64,000 nt of DNA from Laspinema palackyanum D2c (GTDB taxonomy: Bacteria; Cyanobacteriota; Cyanobacteriia; Cyanobacteriales; Laspinemataceae): assembly GCF_025370875.1 (NCBI RefSeq), contig NZ_JAMXFD010000029.1:20973-84972 (forward strand), in the 5' to 3' direction. The notes below the pieces were generated by a model. It saw nothing but the letters and a program-made list of their open reading frames with translations. It was not told the DNA's origin and ran no database searches. Position numbers and translations under genes: made by a program. Positions 1 to 7,958 of this stretch are shown piece after piece. Every line of letters begins with the position of its first letter. The first letter of the stretch is position 1.

Positions 1-397
1 CATTACTAATTTTTTCAGTTTCTAGTAGGCTAACAGCACTTTGGATATCTTCGGGCAAACGCAAAGGTGAAGTAGCATCTAGATCAACTACTACATCAAA
101 CTTTTGCCCACTAAGTCGTTCTACTTCCTCCACACAATGCTGAATAGCGGGAATTTTAGCTGACCGATCGGTAGCCAGTTCGGGAGGACGATTTACTAAT
201 ATATCTACACCGTAATTCTGAGCAATGTCGAGAATCTTTTGCGAATCGCTACTCATAGCAATTATATCGAACAACTGGCATTCTTGTGCTTGCCTGAGAG
301 TATAGACGATCAGGGGTTGTCCTAGCAAATCACGAATATTTTTGTTTTTGACTCCTTTTGAACCGCCACGAGCACAAATAGTACAGATTCGTTTCAT
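1..397 (-). CDS. legF: CMP-legionaminic/N-acylneuraminate cytidylyltransferase, N-terminal part (cut by window edge)
   Basis: Activates a nonulosonic acid with CTP to give the CMP-sugar donor, the last soluble step before glycosyl transfer. Only the first 132 residues lie in the window. They begin MKRICTICARGGSKGVKNKN, the nucleotide-binding signature of the NeuA/LegF/PseF family, and continue through a conserved SSDS segment and a TSPLR motif. The start ATG (397) overlaps the stop of the upstream oxidoreductase by four bases (ATGA), showing translational coupling. Family assignment is firm. The choice of legionaminic rather than neuraminic or pseudaminic acid is inferred from the leg-type genes upstream. 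Confidence 0.88.
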   Translation of the reverse strand, partial: MKRICTICARGGSKGVKNKNIRDLLGQPLIVYTLRQAQECQLFDIIAMSSDSQKILDIAQNYGVDILVNRPPELATDRSAKIPAIQHCVEEVERLSGQKFDVVVDLDATSPLRLPEDIQSAVSLLETEKISN

Positions 398-1314
398 CGC
401 TCAATCCAAGTATGACAGATTGCTGCCTGTTCAGACGCTTCGATTGTGAATAAAGTTTCTCTAGCTTCTTCAAAACTACATAATGTAGCAAGATTGCTAT
501 CTAAATCTAATATAACTTGGTGTTCTGATCGATAAGTTGCATCTTTTTCTAACGAGATAGCTTCCTCATCTCCATTAATTTTCATTGTGTTTTGACACAA
601 ATCAATATGTATTGTATGGCTATCTGTATTAACAAAAATTTCTCGACGTGGTACTTTATCGAGATAATTCATATGAATAGAAACTAACGGACAACAATCC
701 GTTTCCATTAGTATTGAGTAAACATCATCACTATCGATTTCTAATGAACTAAATTTTCCTCCTTGTGCTGTTAACCGTCTCCAAGACCCAAACAACCATA
801 AGACATAATCTAACTCATGGCTAAGGTCTCTAAGTACACCGCCTCCTGCTTGGCGATGAGCAGAATAACTGGTTCTATAGTCTGTTTTTGATCGCCAATA
901 AGGTAGATAAGAACCGACATAGATAGTAACTGTTACTACGTTTAACGCAGATTCCAATATTTTTTTTAGCTTCTTTAATAAAGGATGAAAACGTAAATTG
1001 TAAGCAACAGCAGATCGATAAAAATTATGTTTTGGTATTTGAATATTTGTATCAAATAACGGTTTTTCTACTAAAACTGACCCATTAAAATTGTTTGTAA
1101 TAAGAACTTTAATATCTTCATAATGCTCACTGGTTCTGCTGGCGATGACCACATAATTCGGCTGCCAATCAGTTAAAGCATTAGTCAAATTAGAAAAACA
1201 CGGGAAGCAATCACTTGAGCGACGACTAACTACAGCGACCTTACAGCCCAACTCTTTTAGTAAAATAACGTGGCGTTGTCCAATCGAACCATAACCAACC
1301 ACTAAAACTTTCAT
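394..1314 (-). CDS. Gfo/Idh/MocA-family oxidoreductase (PtmF-like)
   Basis: Predicted NAD(P)-dependent sugar oxidoreductase. The N-terminus MKVLVVGYGSIGQRHV is a Rossmann GxGxxG nucleotide site, and a VLVEKPL motif typical of the Gfo/Idh/MocA family follows near residue 95. I place the start at ATG 1314 and not the longer ATG at 1344: the short form begins right at the Rossmann strand and avoids overlapping the neighbour. In Campylobacter the equivalent gene ptmF sits beside ptmE and the CMP-legionaminate synthetase gene ptmB, as here, where it takes part in making the GDP-sugar precursor. The exact reaction is inferred from context only. Confidence 0.75.
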   Translation of the reverse strand: MKVLVVGYGSIGQRHVILLKELGCKVAVVSRRSSDCFPCFSNLTNALTDWQPNYVVIASRTSEHYEDIKVLITNNFNGSVLVEKPLFDTNIQIPKHNFYRSAVAYNLRFHPLLKKLKKILESALNVVTVTIYVGSYLPYWRSKTDYRTSYSAHRQAGGGVLRDLSHELDYVLWLFGSWRRLTAQGGKFSSLEIDSDDVYSILMETDCCPLVSIHMNYLDKVPRREIFVNTDSHTIHIDLCQNTMKINGDEEAISLEKDATYRSEHQVILDLDSNLATLCSFEEARETLFTIEASEQAAICHTWIER

Positions 1315-1322
1315 TCCTGATC

Positions 1323-1973
1323 TCAATTCCACTCGCGCGAACATACAGAAACTGAATTAGGCTTAAATCTATGATTTGGATACCGGCCAACTACGATAGT
1401 GTCGTCCGGTATATCTGTATTAATAAGGAAAGAGTTTGATCCGAAAACAATATTGTTACCTACATGACAGTTTCCCACGAGACTACTTTTAGCATAAAAG
1501 ATAACTTCCTTACCCAGTTTTGGGTAAAGACCATCGTCAGAACCAATGGTAACGTTTTGATAGATAACGAGGTAATCACTATATTCCGCTTGGCCAATTA
1601 CTGTACCAACAGGGTGTACCAACATAAAGACTTTTGGCATTTGAACTGAAAAGTATAAATCAAGACTATGCAATATCTTATTTAAGTAGAACAAGCGCGT
1701 TGGAAGTTCTTCATCACCTGTAGCTTGCCATACTGTATTTCCTAAGAAGTATAGTAGCGATGCCATATGATCTGTATTGAGGTGGTTAAATACTACTTTC
1801 CCTTCATTTCGATAATACTTCCTGTGAATATGAGAAAAACAATAATCAATTCGATCCATCGCATCTTTCAGAAACTGTTTTAACGAATAACCAGTCCATC
1901 CATCAGGGATGTGATTGCTAATCGATGATAGCAGGTAGTTTTCAAGTTGATCAATGGTTAGGCTGGTGATCAT
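1323..1973 (-). CDS. Serine acetyltransferase-like hexapeptide-repeat acyltransferase
   Basis: 216-residue protein with an alpha-helical N-terminal half and a C-terminal left-handed beta-helix of hexapeptide repeats (about residues 125-200, with VGNCHVGNNIVFGSNS-type turns), as in CysE-like O- or N-acetyltransferases. A conserved HPVGTVIGQAEYSDYLVI segment begins the helix. It lies in the sugar operon, 8 bp after ptmE and 8 bp before the oxidoreductase, so it is more likely a sugar O- or N-acyltransferase than a cysteine-synthesis enzyme. Its acceptor is unknown. It is a second acetyltransferase in the operon besides the LegH-like one. Confidence 0.7.
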   Translation of the reverse strand: MITSLTIDQLENYLLSSISNHIPDGWTGYSLKQFLKDAMDRIDYCFSHIHRKYYRNEGKVVFNHLNTDHMASLLYFLGNTVWQATGDEELPTRLFYLNKILHSLDLYFSVQMPKVFMLVHPVGTVIGQAEYSDYLVIYQNVTIGSDDGLYPKLGKEVIFYAKSSLVGNCHVGNNIVFGSNSFLINTDIPDDTIVVGRYPNHRFKPNSVSVCSREWN

Positions 1974-1980
1974 AACCTTT

Positions 1981-3015
1981 TTAGGTTTCTTGATTAGCTT
2001 TTTCTAAATCACTCATTCTGCCAATATCAAGCCAATATTCTCTTAATGGATAGGCAGCAGTTGCTTGATTGGTAGAAATTAAATGTTCAAATAATGTTGG
2101 CATATCAAAAAAAGTATTCTTAGGAATATACTCTAAAACCTCTGAGCTTAATGTATAGATGCCTGCATTGACGGAGAAACGCTGTAAAGGTTTCTCTTCA
2201 ATCGCCTTAATTTTTGTACCATCCATCCGCACTACACCATAAGGCACTTGAAAATCATACTCGCGAACGGCCATCGTTGCCACAGCATCTTGTGCTTCAT
2301 GGAATTTGAGTAGACTATCAAAGCTGGTGCGAGTTAGTATATCCCCATTCATTACAATCATGGGGGTGGTAGGTCGTTCTGGTAACAGAGACAAGGCTCC
2401 AGCCGTTCCTAAACGCTCTTTTTCATGGATGTAATTAACTTGTACGCCCCACCGATCGCCATCCCCAAAATATTCTTGGATCATTTCTGCCTTGTAGTTC
2501 ACAGATAAAAATATCTGCTTAAAGCCTTGTTCTGCAAAACTCTCCACAATCATTTCTAAAATAGGCTTGCCCCTCACTTTTAACAGAGGCTTGGGGCATT
2601 CTTGTGTTAATGGGTGTAATCTAGTTCCTAAACCTCCTGCCATAATAATAACCCAGTTAGGGCGTTCGACTACACCAATTAAGTCGTCTAGAGTCGCTAA
2701 ACCGACCACCTGATGTTCTGCATTAACCAATGGTAAATGGTGAATCACCAAGCGGCGCATTAATCGTAACATTTTGCTACGAGGCATAGAAGCCGGAGCT
2801 ACAGTAGGTTGAGGGTTCATCACCTCGGAAACACTAACATCCAGACTCTTTCCTGCTAATATGGCACGACGAAGGTCCCCATCACTCAACACACCAGCAA
2901 GGGTTTCGTCAGAGTTTAAAACCACTGCCAATTGAAGCCCCGATCTATCTATTTTGGCGATCGCCTCTTTCAATGGCGTCTCACGCCTCACAACAACTTT
3001 TTTCCAGTCGTTCAT
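1981..3015 (-). CDS. ptmE: CBS-domain sugar-1-phosphate nucleotidyltransferase (PtmE-like)
   Basis: Predicted to charge a hexosamine-1-phosphate (glucosamine-1-P with GTP in Campylobacter PtmE) to feed the legionaminic pathway. Two CBS motifs fill residues 1-115 and a nucleotidyltransferase fold begins near residue 120 with VIIMAGGLGTRLHPLT and CPKPLLKV. The acidic residue of the MNGDIL motif is the expected metal ligand. The CBS pair fused ahead of the transferase is the architecture of PtmE and separates it from RmlA-type enzymes. It lies 11 bp downstream of the HisH-like gene. Family is certain; the GDP preference is inference. Confidence 0.82.
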   Translation of the reverse strand: MNDWKKVVVRRETPLKEAIAKIDRSGLQLAVVLNSDETLAGVLSDGDLRRAILAGKSLDVSVSEVMNPQPTVAPASMPRSKMLRLMRRLVIHHLPLVNAEHQVVGLATLDDLIGVVERPNWVIIMAGGLGTRLHPLTQECPKPLLKVRGKPILEMIVESFAEQGFKQIFLSVNYKAEMIQEYFGDGDRWGVQVNYIHEKERLGTAGALSLLPERPTTPMIVMNGDILTRTSFDSLLKFHEAQDAVATMAVREYDFQVPYGVVRMDGTKIKAIEEKPLQRFSVNAGIYTLSSEVLEYIPKNTFFDMPTLFEHLISTNQATAAYPLREYWLDIGRMSDLEKANQET

Positions 3016-3026
3016 TGACGAAAATC

Positions 3027-3671
3027 CTATGCTAAAAACTGCCTTAATATCTTTAGCCCCGCTTCACCACTTTTTTCTGGGTGAAACTGGCAACCCCAAA
3101 GGTTCTCTCGACCAATAACTGCTGATATGTTTACTCCTCCATAGATACAGTCAGCAATACGATGATTGATATCCAGCGGATTAGCCATAAAGGAGTGAAC
3201 AAAATAAGTAGATTCTCCAGGAGCGACTGTTTCAAGTATGGTATTTCGCCAAGTTGACTTGCTTGGAGACAAAACCAAATTATTCCAACCAATATGGGGA
3301 ATTTTCTGAGGCTGACCAGTTGTTGAAGTATGAGGCACTGGTATAACACGACCCGGAATTAAGCCCAACCCCTGAGTCAGTCCAAATTCTTCACTTTCGT
3401 CTAAAAGTAACTGCATTCCCAAACAAATCCCTAGCAAAGGGATGCCTTCCTGGGCAACCTCCTGAATCACTTCGACAAGCTGTAATCTTTTTAACTCAGC
3501 CATAGCATTACCAAATGCCCCTACCCCAGGTAACACTACTCGTGAGGCTGCCAAAATGGCGGAAGGTTGGTTAGTAGTATAAACTTCTGCACCACAATGC
3601 TCTAAAGCACGTTGAACACTGAGAAGATTACCTACACCGTAATCAATAACTGTAACTTCAGGAGCTTTCAT
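3027..3671 (-). CDS. hisH: HisH-like glutamine amidotransferase of the sugar-amidination system
   Basis: Class-I glutamine amidotransferase subunit that releases ammonia from glutamine. It shows VIDYGVGNLLS at the N-terminus, the nucleophile cysteine in GICLGMQ and the His-Glu pair in QFHPEKSG, so the triad is complete. ATG 3671 is preferred over the upstream TTG at 3686, and it overlaps the HisF-like stop by 14 bp. Lying between the HisF-like gene and ptmE, and operonic with a PseA-like amidotransferase, it is best read as an ammonia supplier for amidine formation, like Campylobacter Cj1315c, and not as the housekeeping histidine enzyme. Confidence 0.82.
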   Translation of the reverse strand: MKAPEVTVIDYGVGNLLSVQRALEHCGAEVYTTNQPSAILAASRVVLPGVGAFGNAMAELKRLQLVEVIQEVAQEGIPLLGICLGMQLLLDESEEFGLTQGLGLIPGRVIPVPHTSTTGQPQKIPHIGWNNLVLSPSKSTWRNTILETVAPGESTYFVHSFMANPLDINHRIADCIYGGVNISAVIGRENLWGCQFHPEKSGEAGLKILRQFLA

Positions 3672-4428
3672 AACGTCTGACCTCAATCCCAGATGATTCA
3701 GCTACCCTGCGAATTTCACCGATGGTAGTACGCTGATAGTGCAAAATATCAGCCATTGCCACGGCATCAGATTCCCCGTTCTGTACGACTTCAATCAAAT
3801 GGTCGGGCGTACCCATCCCTCCACTGGCAATCACTGGAACGGACACTTCTTGGGTAACGGCTTTAACCAATGGAATATCAAATCCTCGACGAGTTCCTTC
3901 TCGATCTACGGATGTGAGCAGAATTTCACCAGCCCCTAAAGATACTCCTTTTTTCACCCAATCAATAACATCAAGTCCCGTTCGCTCACGGCCATTATCA
4001 GTATAAACTTCCCAACGTCCAGGAGCAATTTGTTTGGCTTCGATGGAAAGCACCATACATTGACTGCCAAAACGACGAGCAATGTCCGTAATTAAGTCTG
4101 GATTAGCAACAACTGCGGTATTTACAGCAACCTTATCGGCTCCGCAACGTAATAAGTGAGTGGCATCCTCTACCGAGCGAATACCACCACCAACAGTTAT
4201 GGGAACAAAGATATTTTGGGCAGATTTTTCAACAATATGGCTCAGATTATTACGACCATACAGACTGGCAACACAGTCCATATAAAGCAATTCGTCTGCT
4301 CCTTGCTGGTAGTAGCGTTGAGCATATTCACTAGGCGATCCAATCACCCGTAAGCCTTCCAAGTGGACACCTTTGATTAAATTAGGCCCTTTGACATCTA
4401 GGCGGGCAATCAGGCGAATTTTTCTCAT
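3658..4428 (-). CDS. hisF: HisF-like cyclase-fold partner of the sugar amidotransferase
   Basis: TIM-barrel protein of the HisF family, 256 residues. It keeps Asp11 in the RLDVKG motif and the phosphate-binding loops TVGGGIRS and IASGGMG. At the place of the second catalytic aspartate (Asp130 in Thermotoga HisF, in an IDAK motif) it has IEAK, a glutamate. That fits a paralogue which channels ammonia without making the histidine intermediate. Its start overlaps the PseA-like gene by four bases, and it is followed by the HisH-like gene. The order PseA-HisF-HisH matches nonulosonic acid amidination loci (Cj1314c-Cj1316c). Confidence 0.82.
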   Translation of the reverse strand: MRKIRLIARLDVKGPNLIKGVHLEGLRVIGSPSEYAQRYYQQGADELLYMDCVASLYGRNNLSHIVEKSAQNIFVPITVGGGIRSVEDATHLLRCGADKVAVNTAVVANPDLITDIARRFGSQCMVLSIEAKQIAPGRWEVYTDNGRERTGLDVIDWVKKGVSLGAGEILLTSVDREGTRRGFDIPLVKAVTQEVSVPVIASGGMGTPDHLIEVVQNGESDAVAMADILHYQRTTIGEIRRVAESSGIEVRRYESS

Positions 4429-5762
4429 GGGGTTACTGCAACCTTTTTTTCATGCCAAACCGCGTGGCGGAGCTTCCATTCACCATTTTCGTGATACCAC
4501 AGGTGAGGCGAGCGAAAATGATCGGTTAAAAGTTGAAAATACACTCGATCCATGATTGGTTGTTCAAACATTTTGCTGGCAATGGGGAATTCCTTTTCAG
4601 AAAGACTGAGGTAATGAAAAATTTCATCGGCAAAGCGTTCGGGAAACTCATGGTCGAAGCGTTTTACTAAAGCGACTCCTTCCTCTCGTTCTATATCACC
4701 CGAACGAATTTCCTGAGCCGCATCATAGCTGGCTCTACCAATACCAAATTTAATTCCTGTTGTGTAATAGTGGAAGTCATCAATGCGATCGTCAATGCTG
4801 TTGTACTTACTGTATGTGCCAGGTGTCCGTTCTGGTGATGCCTGAAATCCACCGTGCTGTACTGCATAGTAGTAACAGCTTTGCGGATGCCACTTTAGGT
4901 AGTATCCTAAGTAGTGAACTTCTACTTTTTTCTCTGCCAATTGGTTGGGATCGGCTGGCAAATATGGTTGTAAATCATTTTGATCTAACCCGAACTGTTC
5001 TTTTAAATCACTAACAGAAACTCCTCCCAGGAACACCTGAGACTGATTCGATGCGGAAAAGTATGCCCAATCTCGTTGCGCCGTGTCCGTATCAGTGATG
5101 GGATTGCCATATTCTGCTTCATTTTCACCATAAAAGACCAGTGGAATGTTAAATAGAAGAGCCATTTTAGGGGCTAATGACTTCTGTCCGAACATGAAGG
5201 CTTGAAACGGATGAAAGAGTAATTCTGTAGAAAGTCTAGTTAGCAATCGATGAACTCGACCATTAGGAGTCATTAAGTAGTTATCTAATCCGGCATGAAT
5301 CCAGGATTGAAAGTTTTTCCAGCCCCACTGAGTGTAAATGTGGGGAGCCCAAGTTACTGTTAATGGGTGCATTCCATATTCATTTTTGAGGATATGAGCA
5401 GCGTAAAAACTGTCTTTACCTCCCGATCCTGGAACGATACAGTCATAGCTACCATCAGGTTTCCGAAACTTATCGCAAAGTTCTCTTAATTGTTTATCTC
5501 GCTCTGTCCAATCAATACTATGCTTCTTGCGTTCGGTAAAATTGCAAGCATCACAAACTCCGTTTTCATCGAAGTTAATCGTTTTCTTTTTGGTCTCTTT
5601 GGTATGTTGATACTCAACCGCAGAGTTGGGTCGCTGATTAGAAATTACACATTTCCTACAGAATTTAACTTCAGGGGGCAATCCATATAAAACGTCTGGA
5701 TTCGTCTGCTCCTTACCAAAACGAGATAGATCAACAGCAGAAGGATAAGAAATTATATTCAT
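4425..5762 (-). CDS. N-acetyl sugar amidotransferase (WbuX/PseA/PtmG family)
   Basis: Predicted to turn an N-acetyl group on a nonulosonic acid (or its CMP form) into an acetamidino group, using ATP and ammonia delivered by the HisH/HisF pair. It carries a PP-loop SGGKDS motif near residue 112 and paired cysteines (CRKC near residue 35, CDAC near residue 75) as in WbuX/PseA proteins. ATG 5762 is chosen because an AAAGG lies six bases upstream; the TTG at 5789 is unlikely. In Campylobacter PseA acts on pseudaminic acid and PtmG on legionaminic acid. The leg genes here favour the PtmG role. Confidence 0.83.
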   Translation of the reverse strand: MNIISYPSAVDLSRFGKEQTNPDVLYGLPPEVKFCRKCVISNQRPNSAVEYQHTKETKKKTINFDENGVCDACNFTERKKHSIDWTERDKQLRELCDKFRKPDGSYDCIVPGSGGKDSFYAAHILKNEYGMHPLTVTWAPHIYTQWGWKNFQSWIHAGLDNYLMTPNGRVHRLLTRLSTELLFHPFQAFMFGQKSLAPKMALLFNIPLVFYGENEAEYGNPITDTDTAQRDWAYFSASNQSQVFLGGVSVSDLKEQFGLDQNDLQPYLPADPNQLAEKKVEVHYLGYYLKWHPQSCYYYAVQHGGFQASPERTPGTYSKYNSIDDRIDDFHYYTTGIKFGIGRASYDAAQEIRSGDIEREEGVALVKRFDHEFPERFADEIFHYLSLSEKEFPIASKMFEQPIMDRVYFQLLTDHFRSPHLWYHENGEWKLRHAVWHEKKVAVTP

Positions 5763-5866
5763 TTTGACCTTTTTTTGATTACAGTTCAATTTTCAAATTC
5801 ATCTACTTGCCTCTCCCAAAGATGTTTCAGGAGAAATAACGATATCTTTCCAATTCGCTTTAGTCA

Positions 5867-6508
5867 TTAGTCATTGACCCCAATCTTAACCGCAGGATTT
5901 CCTGCGACAATCCAACCATCTGGAACGGTTTTTGTCACTACTGAACCTGCGCCAACAATTGCGTTTTCTCCAATATTAATATTGGGAATTACTACGGCAC
6001 CTGCGCCAATAAAAGTAGATGAGGCGACCGTGACATTGCCACACAGCGTTACCCCAGGAGCAATAAAGGAGTGGGAGCTAATCATACAGTCATGATCGAT
6101 ACTGGCTCTTGTATTAATGACTACATTCTCTTCCAGAGTCACTCCAGCTTGGATAACGACTCCAGCCATAACCTGACACCCCTCTCCCATACTGATGGCA
6201 CTGCTCACAATTGCTGATGGATGTTTAAATGACTTAAATGTAAATCCCCGTGTTTTCATAACAGTAAATATATTTCGGCGTTTGAATATTTTAGGATTAG
6301 CACCCAAGCCATTCACTAAAAATGTTTTAGCAATTGTTACACCATCTAAATATTCATCTCCCCCTAAAATGGGAACTCCGAGTAGTTGCCCTGAGAGTTG
6401 GGCATTGGCATCGAGAATACCTGTCACTTGAATCCCGTTAGCCAGTAGTGCATCTAAAACAACTCGCCCGTGACCACCTGGACCTAAAATATAGACGGAT
6501 TCAGACAT
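5867..6508 (-). CDS. legH: PglD/NeuD-type sugar N-acetyltransferase (LegH candidate)
   Basis: 213-residue acetyltransferase with an N-terminal Rossmann-like half (YILGPGGHGRVVLDAL) that binds the UDP- or GDP-sugar, and a C-terminal left-handed beta-helix of hexapeptide repeats. The basic histidine lies in RASIDHDC. This two-part architecture is that of PglD, NeuD and LegH. In the legionaminic pathway LegH acetylates the 4-amino group created by LegC, giving the diacetyl-bacillosamine intermediate. Placed between legI and the amidotransferase in the same operon. Substrate inferred from neighbours. Confidence 0.8.
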   Translation of the reverse strand: MSESVYILGPGGHGRVVLDALLANGIQVTGILDANAQLSGQLLGVPILGGDEYLDGVTIAKTFLVNGLGANPKIFKRRNIFTVMKTRGFTFKSFKHPSAIVSSAISMGEGCQVMAGVVIQAGVTLEENVVINTRASIDHDCMISSHSFIAPGVTLCGNVTVASSTFIGAGAVVIPNINIGENAIVGAGSVVTKTVPDGWIVAGNPAVKIGVND

Positions 6509-6573
6509 CTAAGGTTTCATCGCTAGAGTAATTTCTCAAATAAATTCTTTCGCTTTGACTGTAGTAAAGTTGC

Positions 6574-6820
6574 TCACCATAAAATACTCAATGATTTAAA
6601 AATTAAACCCTCTTTAGGTATAGGTTGACTATCTGCTTTTAAACTTTCAAGATATAATTCAATAGCTTCTGTAATATTGTCAATTGTTTCTTCAAAAGTG
6701 TCTCCTTGAGAATGACAGCCTTTGAGAATAGGACAAAAAGCATGATAGCCGCCATCTTCTTCCTTATTCAAGTTCAAGAATCACGGTGTAATTATAAATT
6801 TGTTTGCTGTTATTGGTCAT
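6574..6820 (-). pseudogene. hicB-like antitoxin gene, frameshifted
   Basis: HicB-family remnant inside the sugar operon. The original start appears to be ATG 6820: the first 18 codons give a HicB-like beta strand (YTVILELE) and then hit TAA at 6766-6764. The rest of the protein (EEDGGYHAFCPILKGCHSQG, then an acidic helix and PIPKEG) continues in another frame from about 6770 to 6574. Removing one T from the TAA stop restores a full-length 80-residue HicB. No hicA toxin gene is found beside it, and the 66-bp and 63-bp flanks are too short to hold one. Confidence 0.72.
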
Positions 6821-6883
6821 ATCTATTTTTTACTTGAACTGATGTTAGTGTAAAATCTTTTGGGTGAATAGGGAAAAACAGAT

Positions 6884-7957
6884 TCAGACATCAAGAGTTT
6901 CATCTATATCGTAATTTCGGGTTGCTACTTGCTCAATTGTTTGCCAATAGCTAAAAGGAGAAACTCCTGTCCCTGGTCTTTTACAAGTTAAGTTTTCTTC
7001 TGTAATTACTTCACCAGCCTCGATCGCCTTAGCTGCCACCAAACTCTTACGGGCAACATATCGATTTTTCCACTCTGAGGCTGTAGGTCGTTTAATCCCA
7101 TCCCCTAATGCTTGCTCAATTTCCCGAATTTGTTGCACTAGCTGATTTAATTCGCGGGGTTCTAAGGATGCCTGATGGTCGGGACCTGGGAGACTGCGAT
7201 CGCTCGTAAAGTGTTTTTCAATAATTTTAGCACCTCGTGCCACAGCAGCTAAGGAAACGTGAATCCCCGGAGTATGGTCAGAATAACCCACCGGAAGCCC
7301 AAAAGCTGCTGCCAGAGTATCCATCGCCCGTAAATTCACCTCCGCAAAGGGGGCTGGATATTCAGTAGTGCAGTGGAGGAGGGTGACGCGATCGCGCAAC
7401 TCCTGCTGTCCTTGATATGAAGCAAAAGCTTGCTCAAAGTCTCCCCGCTGGGGAATAGCTTTATCCCTCGTGAAACCAAAGGCTAAGACCCCTAAAGCTG
7501 CCTCCACTTCCGCTAAGGTACTCATTCCCGTTGAGAGGATGACCCTTTCAGCAGAACGGGCGATTGCTAGTAAAAAAGGGGCATTAGTAATTTCTCCAGA
7601 GGGAATTTTAATCGTTTTTAAACCAAAATCTCGTGTCAGGAGATGTAAACTGGGAACATCGAAGGGGGTTGAGAGAAATTGAATACCTCTGGACTGAGCA
7701 TGATTGATTAAAACCTCGTGATCCGACGTGCTCAATTCCAGTTGACGGATCATTTCTAATTGACTTACCGTTTTCCCTGTCGTTTGAGTTTGATACTCAG
7801 CCTTGGGTGCATGACGACTCACCACACGATCAGCTTGAAAAGTCTGGAATTTAACGGCATCTGCCCCTGCATCAGCAGCGATATCAATCAGTTGTTGGGC
7901 GAGATGGCGATCGCCGTTATGATTAACCCCTGCTTCTGCAATGATAAATGTGGACAT
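6884..7957 (-). CDS. legI: N,N'-diacetyllegionaminate/N-acetylneuraminate synthase
   Basis: NeuB-family synthase that condenses phosphoenolpyruvate with a 6-carbon amino sugar to give the 9-carbon nonulosonic acid. Residues 1-290 form the TIM barrel (FIIAEAGVNHNGD, KFQTF, GYSDHTPG, EKHFTSDRSLPGPDH) and the last 60 form the antifreeze-like SAF domain (KSLVAAKAIEAGEVI). ATG 7957 is used because it starts just before the conserved AEAGVNHNG; the longer frame to 7981 would overlap legG. One base separates it from legG. LegI, NeuB and PseI cannot be told apart by eye, so the leg assignment rests on legB/legC. Confidence 0.88.
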   Translation of the reverse strand: MSTFIIAEAGVNHNGDRHLAQQLIDIAADAGADAVKFQTFQADRVVSRHAPKAEYQTQTTGKTVSQLEMIRQLELSTSDHEVLINHAQSRGIQFLSTPFDVPSLHLLTRDFGLKTIKIPSGEITNAPFLLAIARSAERVILSTGMSTLAEVEAALGVLAFGFTRDKAIPQRGDFEQAFASYQGQQELRDRVTLLHCTTEYPAPFAEVNLRAMDTLAAAFGLPVGYSDHTPGIHVSLAAVARGAKIIEKHFTSDRSLPGPDHQASLEPRELNQLVQQIREIEQALGDGIKRPTASEWKNRYVARKSLVAAKAIEAGEVITEENLTCKRPGTGVSPFSYWQTIEQVATRNYDIDETLDV

Positions 7958-7958
7958 T

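Noticed and set aside
3027..4428. HisH/HisF as part of histidine biosynthesis
   Set aside because: They are embedded in the sugar operon beside a WbuX/PseA amidotransferase, and HisF lacks the second catalytic aspartate. The known arrangement in amidinated sugar loci explains them better.
6840..6884. hicA toxin upstream of hicB
   Set aside because: The 63-base gap to legI is too short, and legI is intact.
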